From Litsea cubeba (lineage: Eukaryota; Streptophyta; Magnoliopsida; Laurales; Lauraceae), in assembly GCA_012931725.1 (NCBI GenBank), contig CM022952.1, positions 59,597,772 to 59,661,771 on the forward strand: DNA of 64,000 nt. Direction: 5' to 3'. Positions 34,426 to 46,339 of the stretch are shown here, one piece after another; the first letter of the stretch is position 1, and each line of letters starts with the position of its first letter. The notes below the pieces were generated by a model that made no database searches, was not told the origin of the DNA, and worked only from the letters and a program-made list of their open reading frames with translations. The translations under genes were made by a program, and so were the position numbers.

Positions 34426-35354
34426 CACAAGGATCCTGGTCTGATGATGAAGAAGACCAAGAGGCTGTACAAGAAAATGTTGTTGAACCAGCACCCGTCA
34501 TTGCTCCAGTGGAACCCAACCATGTTGAACCACAAAAAGCAGACAAAGAAGAAGATCTGGCTCCCATGCCTGTTCTTGAAGAATATGCAAGTATCTTGCA
34601 GCATCTCGCTCTAGAATAAAAGCAAGATAGCGTCAACGAGCTTCCTCGCAATCTAGAGCCTGAAGTCCCTGAAGACGATCAGGTACATCCTCCCTTAACT
34701 CCTGAAAATGGAGAAAATCGCTGGATAGACGATCCTCTTACATCCGAGGATGAGTCTGACTCTGATCAGGCAACGTCTCCTGTTAGAGCTTCCTGTAATG
34801 TGATAATTCGGGATTATAGCTCTTCCGAAGCATTGTCTGATGAGATCACTTACACTCCGACGACTCCTAGCAATGTATCTTCTGGAGCCACCTCATCTCA
34901 CGTGACTTTCACTGAGATGACACCCTCTCAGGTTTCTTCTCCTGAGACTGTGACTTCAAAGTTCACACCCTTCCTGACTGAAGAATTCCTAGCTATTGAT
35001 GCTTGGGACGATGAATTGGTCAACAAAGAAGAAAGGTTGCTGGATGCTATTCAGGACTTGTTCCCGAAAAATGCTCCGTGCAACACAATCACTGAGGATG
35101 GCAACTCTGCTGCAGATACATCCTCAGCAAATGAAAAATGACAGCCTCTTGATCCTGAAGACAATCTTCCAAATGAAGACCCTTCTCAAGAAGCTCTCGA
35201 AGTTAGTAGAGGCACCCGCTCTGGCCGGGACTACCACAAAAATTACAACCAATCTTCTTTTACATATATAAATCCTTCGGGAAAAGATGTTGTAAGTGCC
35301 CCTAGTGGCAATAATGATGAACATGCAGGCCCGAAGGAGGCTTTCAAGTATGAC
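34426..35354 (+). pseudogene. Tat gag-protease linker, acidic
   Basis: Decayed coding sequence rich in Glu, Asp and Ser. Open pieces such as 34800-35141 contain ITYTPTTPSN and WDDELVNKEERLLDAIQDLFP. No catalytic domain is recognised. It continues into the protease part in the same frame. Confidence 0.55.
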
Positions 35355-36250
35355 TTGATTAATCATTTCAAGCACATACCTGCACGTCTGCACATCCTAG
35401 ATTTATTGCGAATGTCTCCACACACTCGTGATAATCTCATTTCAGAATTACAAAAGCTGAATGAGGATGCCAACAAACATGCCCCGCAAGTCCTCCAAAT
35501 TGAAGTGGACTACCGGGTCAAAAACTCAGAAGCTTCCTCAAAGGGAGAAAAGAAGAAAACTGAGGGATCATGCATTGAATGCCTCTCGGTTCAAAAGGCA
35601 GCCAGTGCAAGCATCGCCTTCACTAAGGAAGACCTTCTACTTGGCGAAACAAGGCACAACCGACCCCTGTACTTCACAGGGTACATCAAAGAAATGCCTA
35701 TGCACAGAGTTCAGATCAAACCAAGTTTTGCACTCAACCCCATCTCCACTTCGGCTCTCGAAGAGTTGGGCATCCCACCCAGCAAGCTGAGCCACGCATC
35801 TATATCTATCTTTGGATATGATGGGAGTACTCAAAGGCCTATTGGCAAAATCAGGTTCAAGTTGTAGATTGGTGATCTTATCTCTGAGGTCACTATGTAT
35901 GCAATAAAAACCCCTTCATGCTACAACATCCTTCTCGGACGCCCCTAGATCCACGAGAATGGTGTTGTCCCTTCAACTCTACATCAATGCATCAAGTTTG
36001 TTAGGGACGACGGCATGATACATCGAGTCTTTGCTGACAGAAAACCCTTTAAAGGTAGAGAAGTCCACTTTGCAGACTCACAGATGTATGAAGGTGAAAA
36101 AGAAGAAGAGGAGAAGCACACAGCACCCTTGGAAAAAATCTCCAGAAAGATAAAGGCCAGGCTCCTCAACAATCACCGGAAGAAAACAAACCATCCGGTA
36201 AATCCGAAGAGAGCATTCAAACTCCCTTCATCATCTCCCTCAAACCTTCA
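35355..36250 (+). pseudogene. Tat aspartic protease region, broken
   Basis: The frame shows RHNRPLYFTGYI, then SFALNPISTSALEELGIPPSKLSHASISIFGYDGS, IGKIRFKL, a stop at 35867, IGDLISEVTMYAI, SCYNILLGRP, a second stop, and IHENGVVPSTLHQCIKFV. This is the fold of Tat-lineage proteases. At the position where relatives carry the catalytic Asp before (G/P)GS, this copy reads IKPSF, so the aspartate is not visible. Both stops are one transition from the expected Gln and Trp. The frame continues (FADRKPFKGREVHFADS) towards the G-patch part. Confidence 0.8.
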
Positions 36251-36256
36251 AAGCCT

Positions 36257-36784
36257 TTGGTCATCACAACTAAAGTGAAGAAGGCAAATCAAAAGTCTGG
36301 GGGCAAATATGTTGTCTCTTTCGTGTTTATCATGCAAGACACGGATTCGGATTCAGAGCCAGAAGACGACACATCGTCAAGCCAAGCTGACACTCAGCGA
36401 GTTCGGCCTGCTCTTACTCCAATCGAGACAACTTCTGACATAGAAGATCCTACGTCAGCGTCCTTCGTTGTTCCAGCAACTTCAGCAAAGGAAAAGCCGA
36501 TCTTCTTCCATAGATTGGATGCTTCTTCATCAAACTCCGTGCTTGAACCTTTCCAAAATGAAGGTATGCCTCAACTATCCTTATATAGTTCTGTGACACA
36601 AGCTATTATGAAGAAAATGGGCTATGATGCTCAAAACCCAGTCGGTTTGGGAGAAGGACGCGGTATTCTCACGCCATGGGGGCCCGTCTTAGCCAAAAGC
36701 CAGCTGGAAGATTGGAGACTCTACGGCCATGTAGAAAAGGCTTCACACGGGCTAGGGTATGATCCCGACTCTCCCCTGAGATAG
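36257..36784 (+). CDS. Tat pol segment with G-patch domain
   Basis: A 175-aa open stretch, shifted in frame from the protease part. After an acidic Ser-rich region (DSDSEPEDDTSSSQAD), residues from about 114 read AIMKKMGYDAQNPVGLGEGRGIL, then GHVEKASHGLGYDP. The glycine spacing matches a G-patch, a short motif associated with nucleic-acid binding that also follows protease in betaretroviruses. It lies between protease and RT. Its role in plant elements is not established. Confidence 0.75.
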   Translation: MVITTKVKKANQKSGGKYVVSFVFIMQDTDSDSEPEDDTSSSQADTQRVRPALTPIETTSDIEDPTSASFVVPATSAKEKPIFFHRLDASSSNSVLEPFQNEGMPQLSLYSSVTQAIMKKMGYDAQNPVGLGEGRGILTPWGPVLAKSQLEDWRLYGHVEKASHGLGYDPDSPLR

Positions 36785-37920
36785 TTGACACAAAGGCTTA
36801 AAAGTCAATCTACTGACCAAGCCTCAACATCTCGTATCCATGAAGACATCGATCTCCCTGGATATCTCTTCGATGAGTCACCTGACAAAGATCCAGGAAG
36901 CTCATCCAATTGGTACGATTTCTCTGACAATGAGGTCGAATTGTCCGATAACACAGACGTATGGTCTTTTGACCCAGAAGAACCCTCATCTCCAAAAGAA
37001 GTAGCCTACTTCGACCCGGTTTCAACAGGCGATTGGGATCATCTCATAGCAAACCTCGAGAAAATTGCCGATCAAGAAGACCCGTGGAAAGGAACAAAAC
37101 CTTGGTCTGGAAATGCCCTTGAAACCCAGAAGGTTTTGTAGAGCTGAAAGCCTCCGAAAATATTATGGAGGAACCACCTTCGAACCTTCCAACAGAAGAT
37201 CCTGTTCAAAAGATAGACTTGGGAACACCTGATAACCCACGTCCTGTATTCATAAGCAATTATATAAAGGATGATGAGTTACCCGAGTATATCGCCTTTC
37301 TTCATGATTTCGTTGATTGCTTTGCATGGTCTTACGCTGAAATGCCTGGCTTAGACCCCAAAATAGCAGTCCACAAACTCAATCTTCAAGAAGACATCAA
37401 GCCTGTCAAACAGGGCGAAAGAAGATTCCGTCCAGATGTGATGGATAAAATTGAACAAGAAGTTCAAAAACTCAAAAGCGTCGGCTTCATCCGTGAGGAA
37501 CAACATCCTGAATGGTTGGCCAACATTGTCCCCGTGACAAAGAAAAACGAGCAGATCAGGGTCTGTATTGACTATAGAGACCTGAATGGCGCATGCCCTA
37601 AAGATGAATTTCCGCTCCCCATACCAGAAGTAATGATTGATAATACCTGTGGATTCGAGCGAATGACATTCATGGATGGTTTCTCAGGCTACAATCAGAT
37701 AAAGATGCATCCTGAGGATGAAAAACATACATCCTTTTGGACCCCATTTGGCCTGTATTGCTACACTGTCATGCCATTTGGTCTGAAAAATGCTGGTGCC
37801 ACATATCAGAGGGCTATGATGAAGATATTCCAATATATGCAGCACAAGACGGTCGAATGTTACGTTGATGACCTCGCCGTCAAAAGCAAAAGAAAGGAAG
37901 ATCATCTCGAAGACCTTTGA
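36785..37920 (+). pseudogene. Tat reverse transcriptase
   Basis: An acidic linker (36785-37141, after a TAG) is followed by an open RT frame (37165-37920). Motifs in order: ISNYIKDDE, DCFAWSYAEMPGLDP, FRPDVMDKIEQEVQKL, WLANIVPVTKKN, IRVCIDYRDLNGACPKDEFPLP, FMDGFSGYNQIKMHPEDEKHTSFWTP, MPFGLKNAGATYQRAM, and the active-site box CYVDDLAVKSK. All catalytic aspartates are visible. The stop at 37918 (expected Arg) ends the open stretch, but the same frame continues into RNase H. It would copy the element RNA into cDNA in the particle. Confidence 0.92.
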
Positions 37921-38748
37921 GAAGTCTTCCTCCGACTTCGCAAACACAAACTGCGAATGAATGCTTTGAAATGCTTCTTCGGCGTCTCGTCGGGTAAGTT
38001 CCTCGGATTCTTAGTTCGGAAAGCTAGAATAGAGCTTGACCCCATAAAAGTCAAAGCCATTCTAGAAATGCCCTCTCCAAAAACCTTGAGAGAACTCAAA
38101 GGGCTTCAAGGGAGATTGGCCTACATCAGACGGTTCATCTCCAATCTTTCGGGGAAATGCCGTCCATTCTCCCGGTTGATGAAAAAAGGTGTAAACTTTG
38201 TCTGGGATGCTGACTGTAAAGCTGCATTCCAAGATATCAAGTCATACCTGATTAAACCTCCAGTATTAGCTGCTCCTACCACTGGAAAACCATTCATCTT
38301 GTACACAAGAGCCTTTGATCACTCTCTGGGCTCTCTACTTGCATAAGAAAATGATGAAAGAAAAAAAGCTGCTCTATACTACCTCAGCCGCATGCTAGTA
38401 GGTGCAGAGCATCGCTACTCTCCAGTCGAAAAAGAATGCCTTGCAGTGATGTTCGCCGTACAAAAGCTACGTCATTACTTGCTTTCCAACGCAGTCTACC
38501 TGGTCTCGATGATCAACCTCTTGAAGGTCCTTGTCACAAAAGCAAGTTCTCTCAATGCCCGACTGGCAAAATGGTCCATCCTTCTGTCACAATTTGATAT
38601 TAGGTATGTACCACAAAAAGCAATCAAAGGGCAAGCTCTAGCAAATTTTCTTGCAGAGCATCCATTGCCTAAAGATTCTCCACTCAGAGATGATCTCCCA
38701 GACGAACCAGTCTACAATGTGGAGACTTTCTTACAAAAAGCTTCCTAG
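37921..38748 (+). pseudogene. Tat RT thumb and first RNase H domain
   Basis: In the same frame as RT: KCFFGVSSGKFLGFLV, GRLAYIRRFISNLS, KPFILYTRAFDHSLGSLLA, a stop at 38344 (expected Gln), ALYYLSRMLVGAEHRYSPVEKECLA, WSILLSQFDIRYVPQKAIKGQALANFLAEHP, and a stop at 38746 (expected Trp). In the Tat lineage this gypsy-type RNase H is degenerate and acts as a connection domain. Here too the canonical D-A-S box reads TRAFD. Confidence 0.88.
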
Positions 38749-39228
38749 GACATGTACTTTGAAGGTGCAACCAGGACAAATGAAAAAAGTCAGCTGATCT
38801 CGAGAGTTGGCATCCTCTTTGTTAGCCCCGACAAATACATGATTCCACATGCTTTCTCGCTACTGGAACCATGCACAAACAATGCAGCTGAATATCAAGC
38901 TCTGATCCTAGGATTGGAACTCGCCATCGAATCCGGTATCACCATGCTGGAAATCTTTGGAGACTCTCAACTGATCGTCAACCAGATGAATCAGAAATTT
39001 GAAGTCAGGAAGCCTGATATGTTGCCTTACTACAACAAGGCACAATCGCTTCTGCAAAAGTTTTACATCTGTCACATCACCCACATTCGTAGAGGTGAAA
39101 ACATACGTGCAGATGCCCTGGCTGGACTTGCCGCATCTATGGCAATCCAAGAAGGGGAAAACATGCAAATCACAATGTGCGAAAGAAGAATCCTTCCTCC
39201 TCTTAAACACACACCAAGCAGTTGCTGA
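38749..39228 (+). pseudogene. Tat second (archaeal-type) RNase H
   Basis: In-frame continuation: MYFEGATR, LEPCTNNAAEYQALILGLELA, LEIFGDSQLIVNQMN, CHITHIRRGENIRADALAGLA. The NNAAEY and GDSQL boxes carry the Glu and Asp of the active site. The first catalytic Asp (usually YFDGA) is Glu in this copy. This extra domain defines the Tat/Ogre lineage and should degrade the RNA template. Confidence 0.9.
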
Positions 39229-40531
39229 ATGCCACCAAGTGGTGGGAAGTCGGACTTCAATCCTTCAACCTTCAATCGGCGACTGGAGGGATCCGTTCAT
39301 TGATTACACTATGTTCGGAATCCTACCTGAAGATCCAAAAGAACGGGTAAGCATACAAAGGCGACCCCCAAACTTTCATTTGGATATTCCTTCAAAAATC
39401 ATTTACAGGAAATCCTTCAACGAAGTACTTCTACGCTGCTTGTCTCACTAAAGAAACACTCAAAGAAGTTCATGCTAGTCTTTGTGGAGCTCATCGGGCT
39501 GGTCCCAAGCTCTATGATCAGATAAAAAGGTTAGGTTATTACTGGCCTACCATGGTAGCTGACGCAATGCAATTTGCTAAGCGCTGCCAACAATGCCAAG
39601 TTCATGGAGATTACATTCAATGCCTCCAGAATGGCTACATCCTACAGCGATTTCATGGCGTTCCGAAGCCTGGGCTATGGACATCATAGGCCCTATTTCT
39701 CCCCCTTCGAACAAAGGTCATCGCTTCATCTTTGCCACTACGGATTAGTTCTCCAAGTGGTCAGAAGCATTTGCACTTAACGAAATGAAGACCTCATCAG
39801 TCCTTCAGTTCCTGCGCACCAACATCATTTGTCGTTTCGGCATACCCAAAAGATTCGTCCATGATAACGGACCACAATTCCGGGATCATCGATTCTACAG
39901 GTTCTGCGACAAATACAAAATCCAAAGCTGTCTATCGACTCCATACAATCCGGTAGCAAACGGATTAGCAGAAGCTTTCAACAAGACACTCTGTAAAATC
40001 CTCAAAAGAATGGTCTCTAGTCACAAAAGAGACTGGAGCGACAAACAGTCTGAAGCTTTGTGGGCCTATCGAACCACCGTTCGAGGACCAACCCATAGCA
40101 CACCATTCTCCTTGGTCTATGGATGCGAAGCTGTCGTACCCTTGGAAGTACAAATTCCTTCCTTGAGGGTATCCTTGCAAAATTACATGACTCAAGAAAG
40201 CAATGTCAAATTGCGACTCCATGAGCTGGACAATCTCGATGAGAGACAGCTCGAAGCTCGACAAAGCATTGAACTTTACCAAGTACGCATGGCAGGATCT
40301 TTCGACAAAAAGGTCAGGCAACGCACCTATAAAAAGCGTGACTTGGTTCTTGCGGTAAAAAGACAAATGGTCTTCGCTCACAAGTCCAAAGGCAAGTTTG
40401 AGCCAAAATGGGAGGGACCCTACGTCATCGACAAGGTTTTCTCCAACGGCGCATACGCACTCCTAAACATGGAGAGTGACAGATGTATGCTGCCCATCAA
40501 CGACAAGTTCTTAAAGCGGTACTACCCTTGA
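39229..40531 (+). pseudogene. Tat integrase
   Basis: The zinc domain is at about 39440-39605: HASLCGAHRAGPKLYDQIKR, YYWPTM, AKRCQQCQ. The catalytic core: AMDIIGPI (in a shifted frame near 39675), FGIPKRFVHDNGPQF, PYNPVANGLAEAFNKTL, giving D, D and E. The C-terminal part: LWAYRTTVRGPTHSTPFSLVYG, KWEGPYVIDKVFSNGAYAL, NDKFLKRYYP with a normal stop at 40529-40531. Frameshifts near 39600-39690 and a stop near 39748 disable it. The last 248 codons (39785-40531) are open. Confidence 0.9.
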
Positions 40532-40884
40532 AGACTTACCCAACTGTGTAAGAACAATGCCTGTACGGCCAAAACCTGTTTCCAGGTACACGTTCGTCAA
40601 ACCCAATCTTTTTAGAATTTTCATATCAAATGTTGAAATTTCTAGAAATTTAAACAATGCTTACTTTCATCGTTTCATTGTTCAAAAGTCCATGTTTAGG
40701 AACTTTTTCCTAACTCGACCAAAATTTTCAACCCTTGAACCTGAAATTCATGGTTTGAAATAAAATCCGGATTCAGGGATTTCCACCCTAGTCCACCCTG
40801 CCATTTACCGCCAAAATGGTTTTAGGTCAAAACTTATGACCCTCATGTCTTTAAACAAAAAAAAAATATTTTTTTCAAAAAACC
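40532..40884 (+). other. Tat post-pol spacer
   Basis: AT-rich non-coding sequence between the integrase stop and the first minisatellite. Nothing recognised. Confidence 0.5.
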
Positions 40885-41405
40885 GCAGGGAAGCGACGCT
40901 TAGTCGATACTCGCACAAATCGGAAGCATGCGAACCACGTTCGACACTTCCAAAATCACAGGGAAGTGACATTTCGTCGATACTTGCAAAATCCAAAACC
41001 GCGGAGATGCAACATTTCAGTTGATATCCACAACCCAAATTTCAAAGGTTCGAAAAAACCAAGAAACCATGGGGATGCAACATTTCAGTTGATATCCACA
41101 ACCCAAATTTCAAAGGTTCAAAATAACCTAAAAAACATGGAGACGCAACATTTCAGTTGATATCCATAACCCAAAGTTTCTAGAAAACCATAAATTTCAA
41201 AAATCGTGGGGAAACGACATCAAGTCAGTACCCGCAAAACCAAAATTTTTTAAAAGCAAGGAAGAGACATTCCATCGATACTTATACCCAAATCCGCGAG
41301 GATGCGACATTCCATCGATACTCGCAACCGAATGAGCAAGGATGCGACATTCCATCGATACTTGCAAGACCATTCAGCAGGGAGGCGACTTTTAGTTGAT
41401 ATTTG
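40885..41405 (+). repeat. Irregular minisatellite, GAYATTYCRTCGATACTYGC-type units
   Basis: About ten units of 45-65 bp contain GATGCAACATTTCAGTTGATATCC or GATGCGACATTCCATCGATACT-like cores. The three middle units (about 41005-41165) are nearly identical, with a 65-bp period. Confidence 0.8.
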
Positions 41406-41419
41406 AAATTTTTGAAACC

Positions 41420-41705
41420 AAAAACCAGCTATAAATGCCACCAAACCGGCTATAAATGCCACAAACCGGCTATAAATGCCACCAAAATAGGCTATAAATG
41501 CCACCAAACCAGCTATCAATGCCACAAAACAAAACCGGCTATCAATGCCACAAACCAAAACTTGGCTTTCAAAAAACTCAGCTATCAACGCCACAAACCG
41601 GCTATCAATGCCACAAAATCAGCTATCAATGCCACAAAACTGGCTCTCATGCCAAAACCGGCTTCCATGCCACAAACAAAATCTGGCTCCCATGCCAAAA
41701 CAATC
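41420..41705 (+). repeat. CGGCTATAAATGCC minisatellite, about 13 units
   Basis: Units of 18-22 bp read CGGCTATAAATGCCAC, CGGCTATCAATGCCAC or CGGCTTCCATGCC. The sequence drifts from TATAAATG on the left to CTCCCATG on the right. The same core occurs two and three times near the ends of the 5' and 3' LTRs (about 29090-29125 and 50088-50140). Confidence 0.9.
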
Positions 41706-41739
41706 ATTTGACAAAAAATTTTCACAAAATGACAAGCTT

Positions 41740-42070
41740 TTGATCAAATCCCATTTAGCAATTACTTTCATCACAAAAAGATTTAAGTGAGCGTAGGGAA
41801 AACAAAAAAAAAAGCATCCCATTTAGCAATTACTTTATCACAAAAAGATTTAAGTGAGCGTAGGGAAAACAAAAAAAAAAGCATCCCATTTAGCAATTGC
41901 TTTCATCACAAAAAGATTTAAGTGAACGTAGGGAAAGCAAAAAAAAAAAAAAAAAGAGTACCAAAAAAATACATGTGGTACCAAAAAAAAAAAAGAAAGT
42001 GTTCAAAAGCACTACAAAAAAAAGAGTACCAAAAAAAAAACATGTGGTACCAAAAAAAAAAAAAGGATAG
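41740..42070 (+). repeat. 67-bp tandem triplication and a GTACC/poly(A) repeat
   Basis: Three copies containing GCATCCCATTTAGCAATT (about 41742, 41814 and 41880) are followed by two copies of an AGAGTACC, ACATGTGGTACC, poly(A) unit (41955-42065). Confidence 0.85.
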
Positions 42071-45000
42071 TTTTTGCTACAAAAATCAGGAGCTCAACCT
42101 AAAATGGTCTCCAGCCAAAATTTCGGCTCCTCAAGCAAACTTTTGGCCTTAGCCGTCAGAGTTTCCAGGGCACGCTTCTTCAGAAACTTGCCATGAGATG
42201 CTGGAGAAGGCTGCAAACCTTCTTTCACACTAGGATGCTTATCCCGAGCAGTTTGCCATTGTTTGTCCTCTTGAAACTTTCTTTCAAGAACTCGATCAGC
42301 ATCTGCGACCCTGTGAATCAGAGCACTCTCCTTGTCGCGAGCCTCTGTTATAGCAGCCCACTTGGCGGCAACTTGTGCCTTTAAATGCTCAAGACGTTTC
42401 CTGGCCTCATCGACCTCCCTATCAAGGATGTTAAGGTCATGTGTCAGCCCAATAATGGCTAGCTCTTCTAAGTTCTTCTCTCGGACTATCTGCTTCCTGC
42501 TTTGTGTAGCCTCATTCAGGTCAGACTTAGCCTTATCAGCAGGGTCCAGGAACATCTCCTTGAAGAACTGGTTGTCAGCAAAATCCATGGTCTCAAAACA
42601 CTTGTCACCCAGTGCAATGATCCTATCGACGATCGCCCTAGCACCTGTGACATCCAGACCAGCCTCTTCGGCATCACCGAGAATCTCCTGCACATGCTGG
42701 ATCATGCCAAATCCGGCATCCAAGTGTCCAGCAAGGAGAGTCTCAATCCAAGAGCTCAAAACCCGCACCACCACCTTTTTCGCAAAAAGAAGAGATGGCC
42801 TAGTTGAAGATTCGCCCCGCTCCGTCGGTCGGCTGCTCATGATATGCCCCGTTGGGAGAGGAACAAAAGAACTCTTTCCAGTCGGAGCTGTTGTGGAAGG
42901 AATCTCAGCACGAGGTACCTCCTCCACCGTGTCAAAATTGGTTGCAGAAGTCTCTACCTCCGGATCAACCCCTGGCAGCCCTTGCTCAGGTTCTGAAGGA
43001 AGCGACGGACTCTCCTTTGTCACTTCCATACCTGCCAAAGAAATACAAAAAGGTATGAATATGATCCTCTTTGAAAATCATTATCAGGGTTAATACTACA
43101 AAATTCCTTCTTCGACGACTGGTGGAACACTCTCTTCCTCCATGAACTCATCAGAAGCATCGTCAACATTTGCATCCATCGATGGTTCAATGTCATCGGA
43201 ATCTTGTGGCATGTTAGCTGACAAAAAAAATGTTAGCAAACCAAGTCACAGACAAAAAAAAAAAGAAAGCAAAAGAAGTTATACCAATTGGAGATTCTGG
43301 AACTACTCCAGAATCCCTAGGTTCTTCTTCTGGTGACGCAACCGGATCCGTCACCGCCTCATCGGCAGGAACCTCAAGCGTCGCCAAGTCTTCATCCTCT
43401 GCTAAAAAAAAAGAGCAGCAGAGGGAGAAAGCAAATTAGAACATGGAAAAATCCCATGAAAAGAATTAAAAAGAGAAAAAGGAAGAATCATACCTTCACC
43501 GACGGTCTCTTCTTCTCGGCTTTTCTTTTCTGGAGGCTCGTCAGCATTCCCTGGCACCTCCTCATTGATAGTAAAAGGGGCTTCTATGTCAGGAGAGTCC
43601 TCATGTTGCCCCTTGCTGCGATGATGACTCATCTTCCTCTTACTCCTGTGGGCTCGCTTCTTAGAGGAACCTGCCCCACTGTCAGAGTCAGGTTTCCCAC
43701 TTGACTCCTCACTGGATGGTCTACTCTTGCCAGTAGACTCCACGGAAGCTTGCCTCTATGCCGCTTGCATCCAAGCATCAAGCTTAGCTTCCTCCTATTC
43801 TAGCTGCTCTAAAGCCTCATCAGGTATTTCTCGAATAGCTTCAGAACCAACGACGCCCTCGTCACCGAGAAAACATATCTTGTGCTTCTCTCTAGAAAGG
43901 AAGGCCCAAACTTCCTCTCGCCGGACGCCATCCGACTTTCCAAGGCCCTTTCCAGATGACAGCTTCACATCAAGCTCCCTCTTGGAAAGCCCTCGATATG
44001 CCGAAAAGCTCTCCACGAACCACTTCGTGAAGCCGGCAGTCCGGGAAGTCGACAACATAGGATAAGAAATCATGGCAGTAGTGTTTTCATCACTATAGAA
44101 AGCCCATTAGTTTCTCCCGTCCTGCAAACCTCCAAAGCGTTTCACCATGCTTGAAGGCGCTCCAACAACGCCTTGAGAAAAGCCCAACTGCAGAGCAAAG
44201 CGAGAAGGTACATACGGCTGAATATCGACGAAAAGATGTCTGCGGTACACCATCGTGCAGACACGTATGCTGAAAAGCCACTCCTTCTCTGCATTTGTCA
44301 AGGAGTAATGCATTCCCGACCCCGCCCTTGTAGAGTCTCGGGAGGCACCAAAATCAAAAGCCTTCTTCCGCAACTCCGGAGAAAGCTTCACTGAAGACTA
44401 CCCCATCTCGACGTCCCTGAGCCGTCGGATCCTCATGCGGGCAAACAAAAGTGATTCGGACACGGCTTTGCCCATAGCCGGCCGAATCATCAGAGGATCA
44501 TCATCCTGTGCAGCACCCAGCCGGTGGAAGCCAAGACAGTGGTATACAAACCACGAATAAAAGATATGGGCTGAAAATACCCTGTTCATGGGAAGCCCAA
44601 GCCGAACAAAAAAAACAGCAGCCTGCAGTTCGGTACACAAGTATGAGTAAAGAGCTGGCACCAAACCAAGCTGCTCTCCAAATGCCATCTGACAAGCCAA
44701 AAAAATATAATGCGGCCTAATGTGCGTTCCATCTCCTCCAGCAAAAATAGCCTCACCAAGCCAATAAGTGAGGTAAACAGTGAGATCTCTCCGCAGTGCA
44801 ATGTCAGAATATATGGCGTTTGTACTCGCGAAGAAATTTCTCAACTCTTTTTACATGGCCGAAGTCTTCTTCCTGTCTTCCCGGGTCATACTATCAGAAG
44901 ACTCCCTGCTGTAAAAAAAGTTGAGGAACGAAGAGCCAGAACTCTTCCAACTACTGGATCTAACTTTCAAGCCCTCCTTCTCCTTTAAAAAATCATAGAA

Positions 45001-46339
45001 GGTAATGAGCTGAAAGTATAGAAGCCTGAACTCCTCAGACTGCTCCTCAAGGACGCTGTCGATCGGCATAAACTCCTCATAGAGTCTGCCAAGGATGGGC
45101 AATCCAGTAATGGCACTCAGCTCCTTCAAAGAGAAACCAATCTCACCATTTATCACAACAAAGGTATTGGTTTGTGGAAGGAATGATCCAACATAGCCAT
45201 GAAGGCCTCGTCGGAAAAGATCACGGTCTCCCTAAAGGCGCGGACCGCATCAAAAATCCCGGCTTCCTTCAAAACGGTGCCACCAATCAGCAGGACGCGA
45301 TCCATCCACGAATTCCACTCAGAGTCAGCACTGAAACGGCCACGAAGTCGAAAAGGCTTCACCCAATTGCTGTCGTCACCGCTGAAAATGCCAAGACCAA
45401 CCGATCCTAAATAGACCGACGGATAATCAGAGCCCTGGTAGCCGCTGGCCAGCATCAACTTGTCCATGTCAGCAGGCGACTTCTCCGCATATCCAGGAGA
45501 ACTGCCAACAAAAACTCCGGTCTTGATTACATTTGTCCTTCTCACCTAACTTGGAGGATCTTCCCTCTTAGAGCACGTGGGGGCAAGGCTCATGATCGAG
45601 ACTGTGCGATCAAACGTCGACCGGATAGCAATAGTCTTCTTCTCACCATCTGTTGTGAAAGAGAACTGAAAACATCTTCTCTGGTATGTCATGTCATCGG
45701 GGACTGCATCACCAAAGAAGAAGGTAGGCTTGGGCAAAACCCTCTGATCGTCCATCACCCATGGACGACTGCATACCATGATCTTATCAAATTCCTCTCC
45801 CTTGAGAGCGATCAGTCGCTGCCTCATCTCATCTCTGTTGAGGGAGTCGCACTCTTCCAGATTTCTCTCAACATACCGGACCTTCTCCCAGGCCTGTTGA
45901 ACGGCCGGATTAGATGATCTAGCAGATCAACGAGGTACGCTTGTAGCAGGCTCTTTACCCTTGTTCGTTTTGGAGGAACCACCTGTAAAGGTTGGAAAAG
46001 AAAAAGATCAAGCATCAAAATGACAGAATTTCGCTAAAAAAAATCTGGCGAAACTTTGACATGGCTCTGGGGTAATTCCGAAGAAAAAGGAAATATCCCG
46101 AAAGAGATAGAAAGCTTGAAGATGGGCTCAACATTGCTTCGAGCTCCGAAACTCCAAACTTTCGAAACCTCAAAGTCTCCGCAAAATCAGGAAGGGCTCA
46201 ACATCGCTGCGAGCTCCAAATTCCCAAATTTGTAAAAACTTTCAGGTATGCTATCACATCATGCTACAAATTCAAGTTACAAAAGAATGCATGCATGAAC
46301 ATCTTGGTTTGCCAAAAAAAAAAATTGCATTATCATGAT

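Noticed and set aside
40885..41405. Regularly spaced repeats resembling a CRISPR array
   Set aside because: The spacing is irregular, the spacers are themselves repeat-derived, and the context is a plant retrotransposon.
42332..43093. 253-codon plus-strand open frame opposite the antisense gene
   Set aside because: It is the complement of exons 4-5 of the antisense gene. The minus-strand frame carries the splice signals and coiled-coil pattern.
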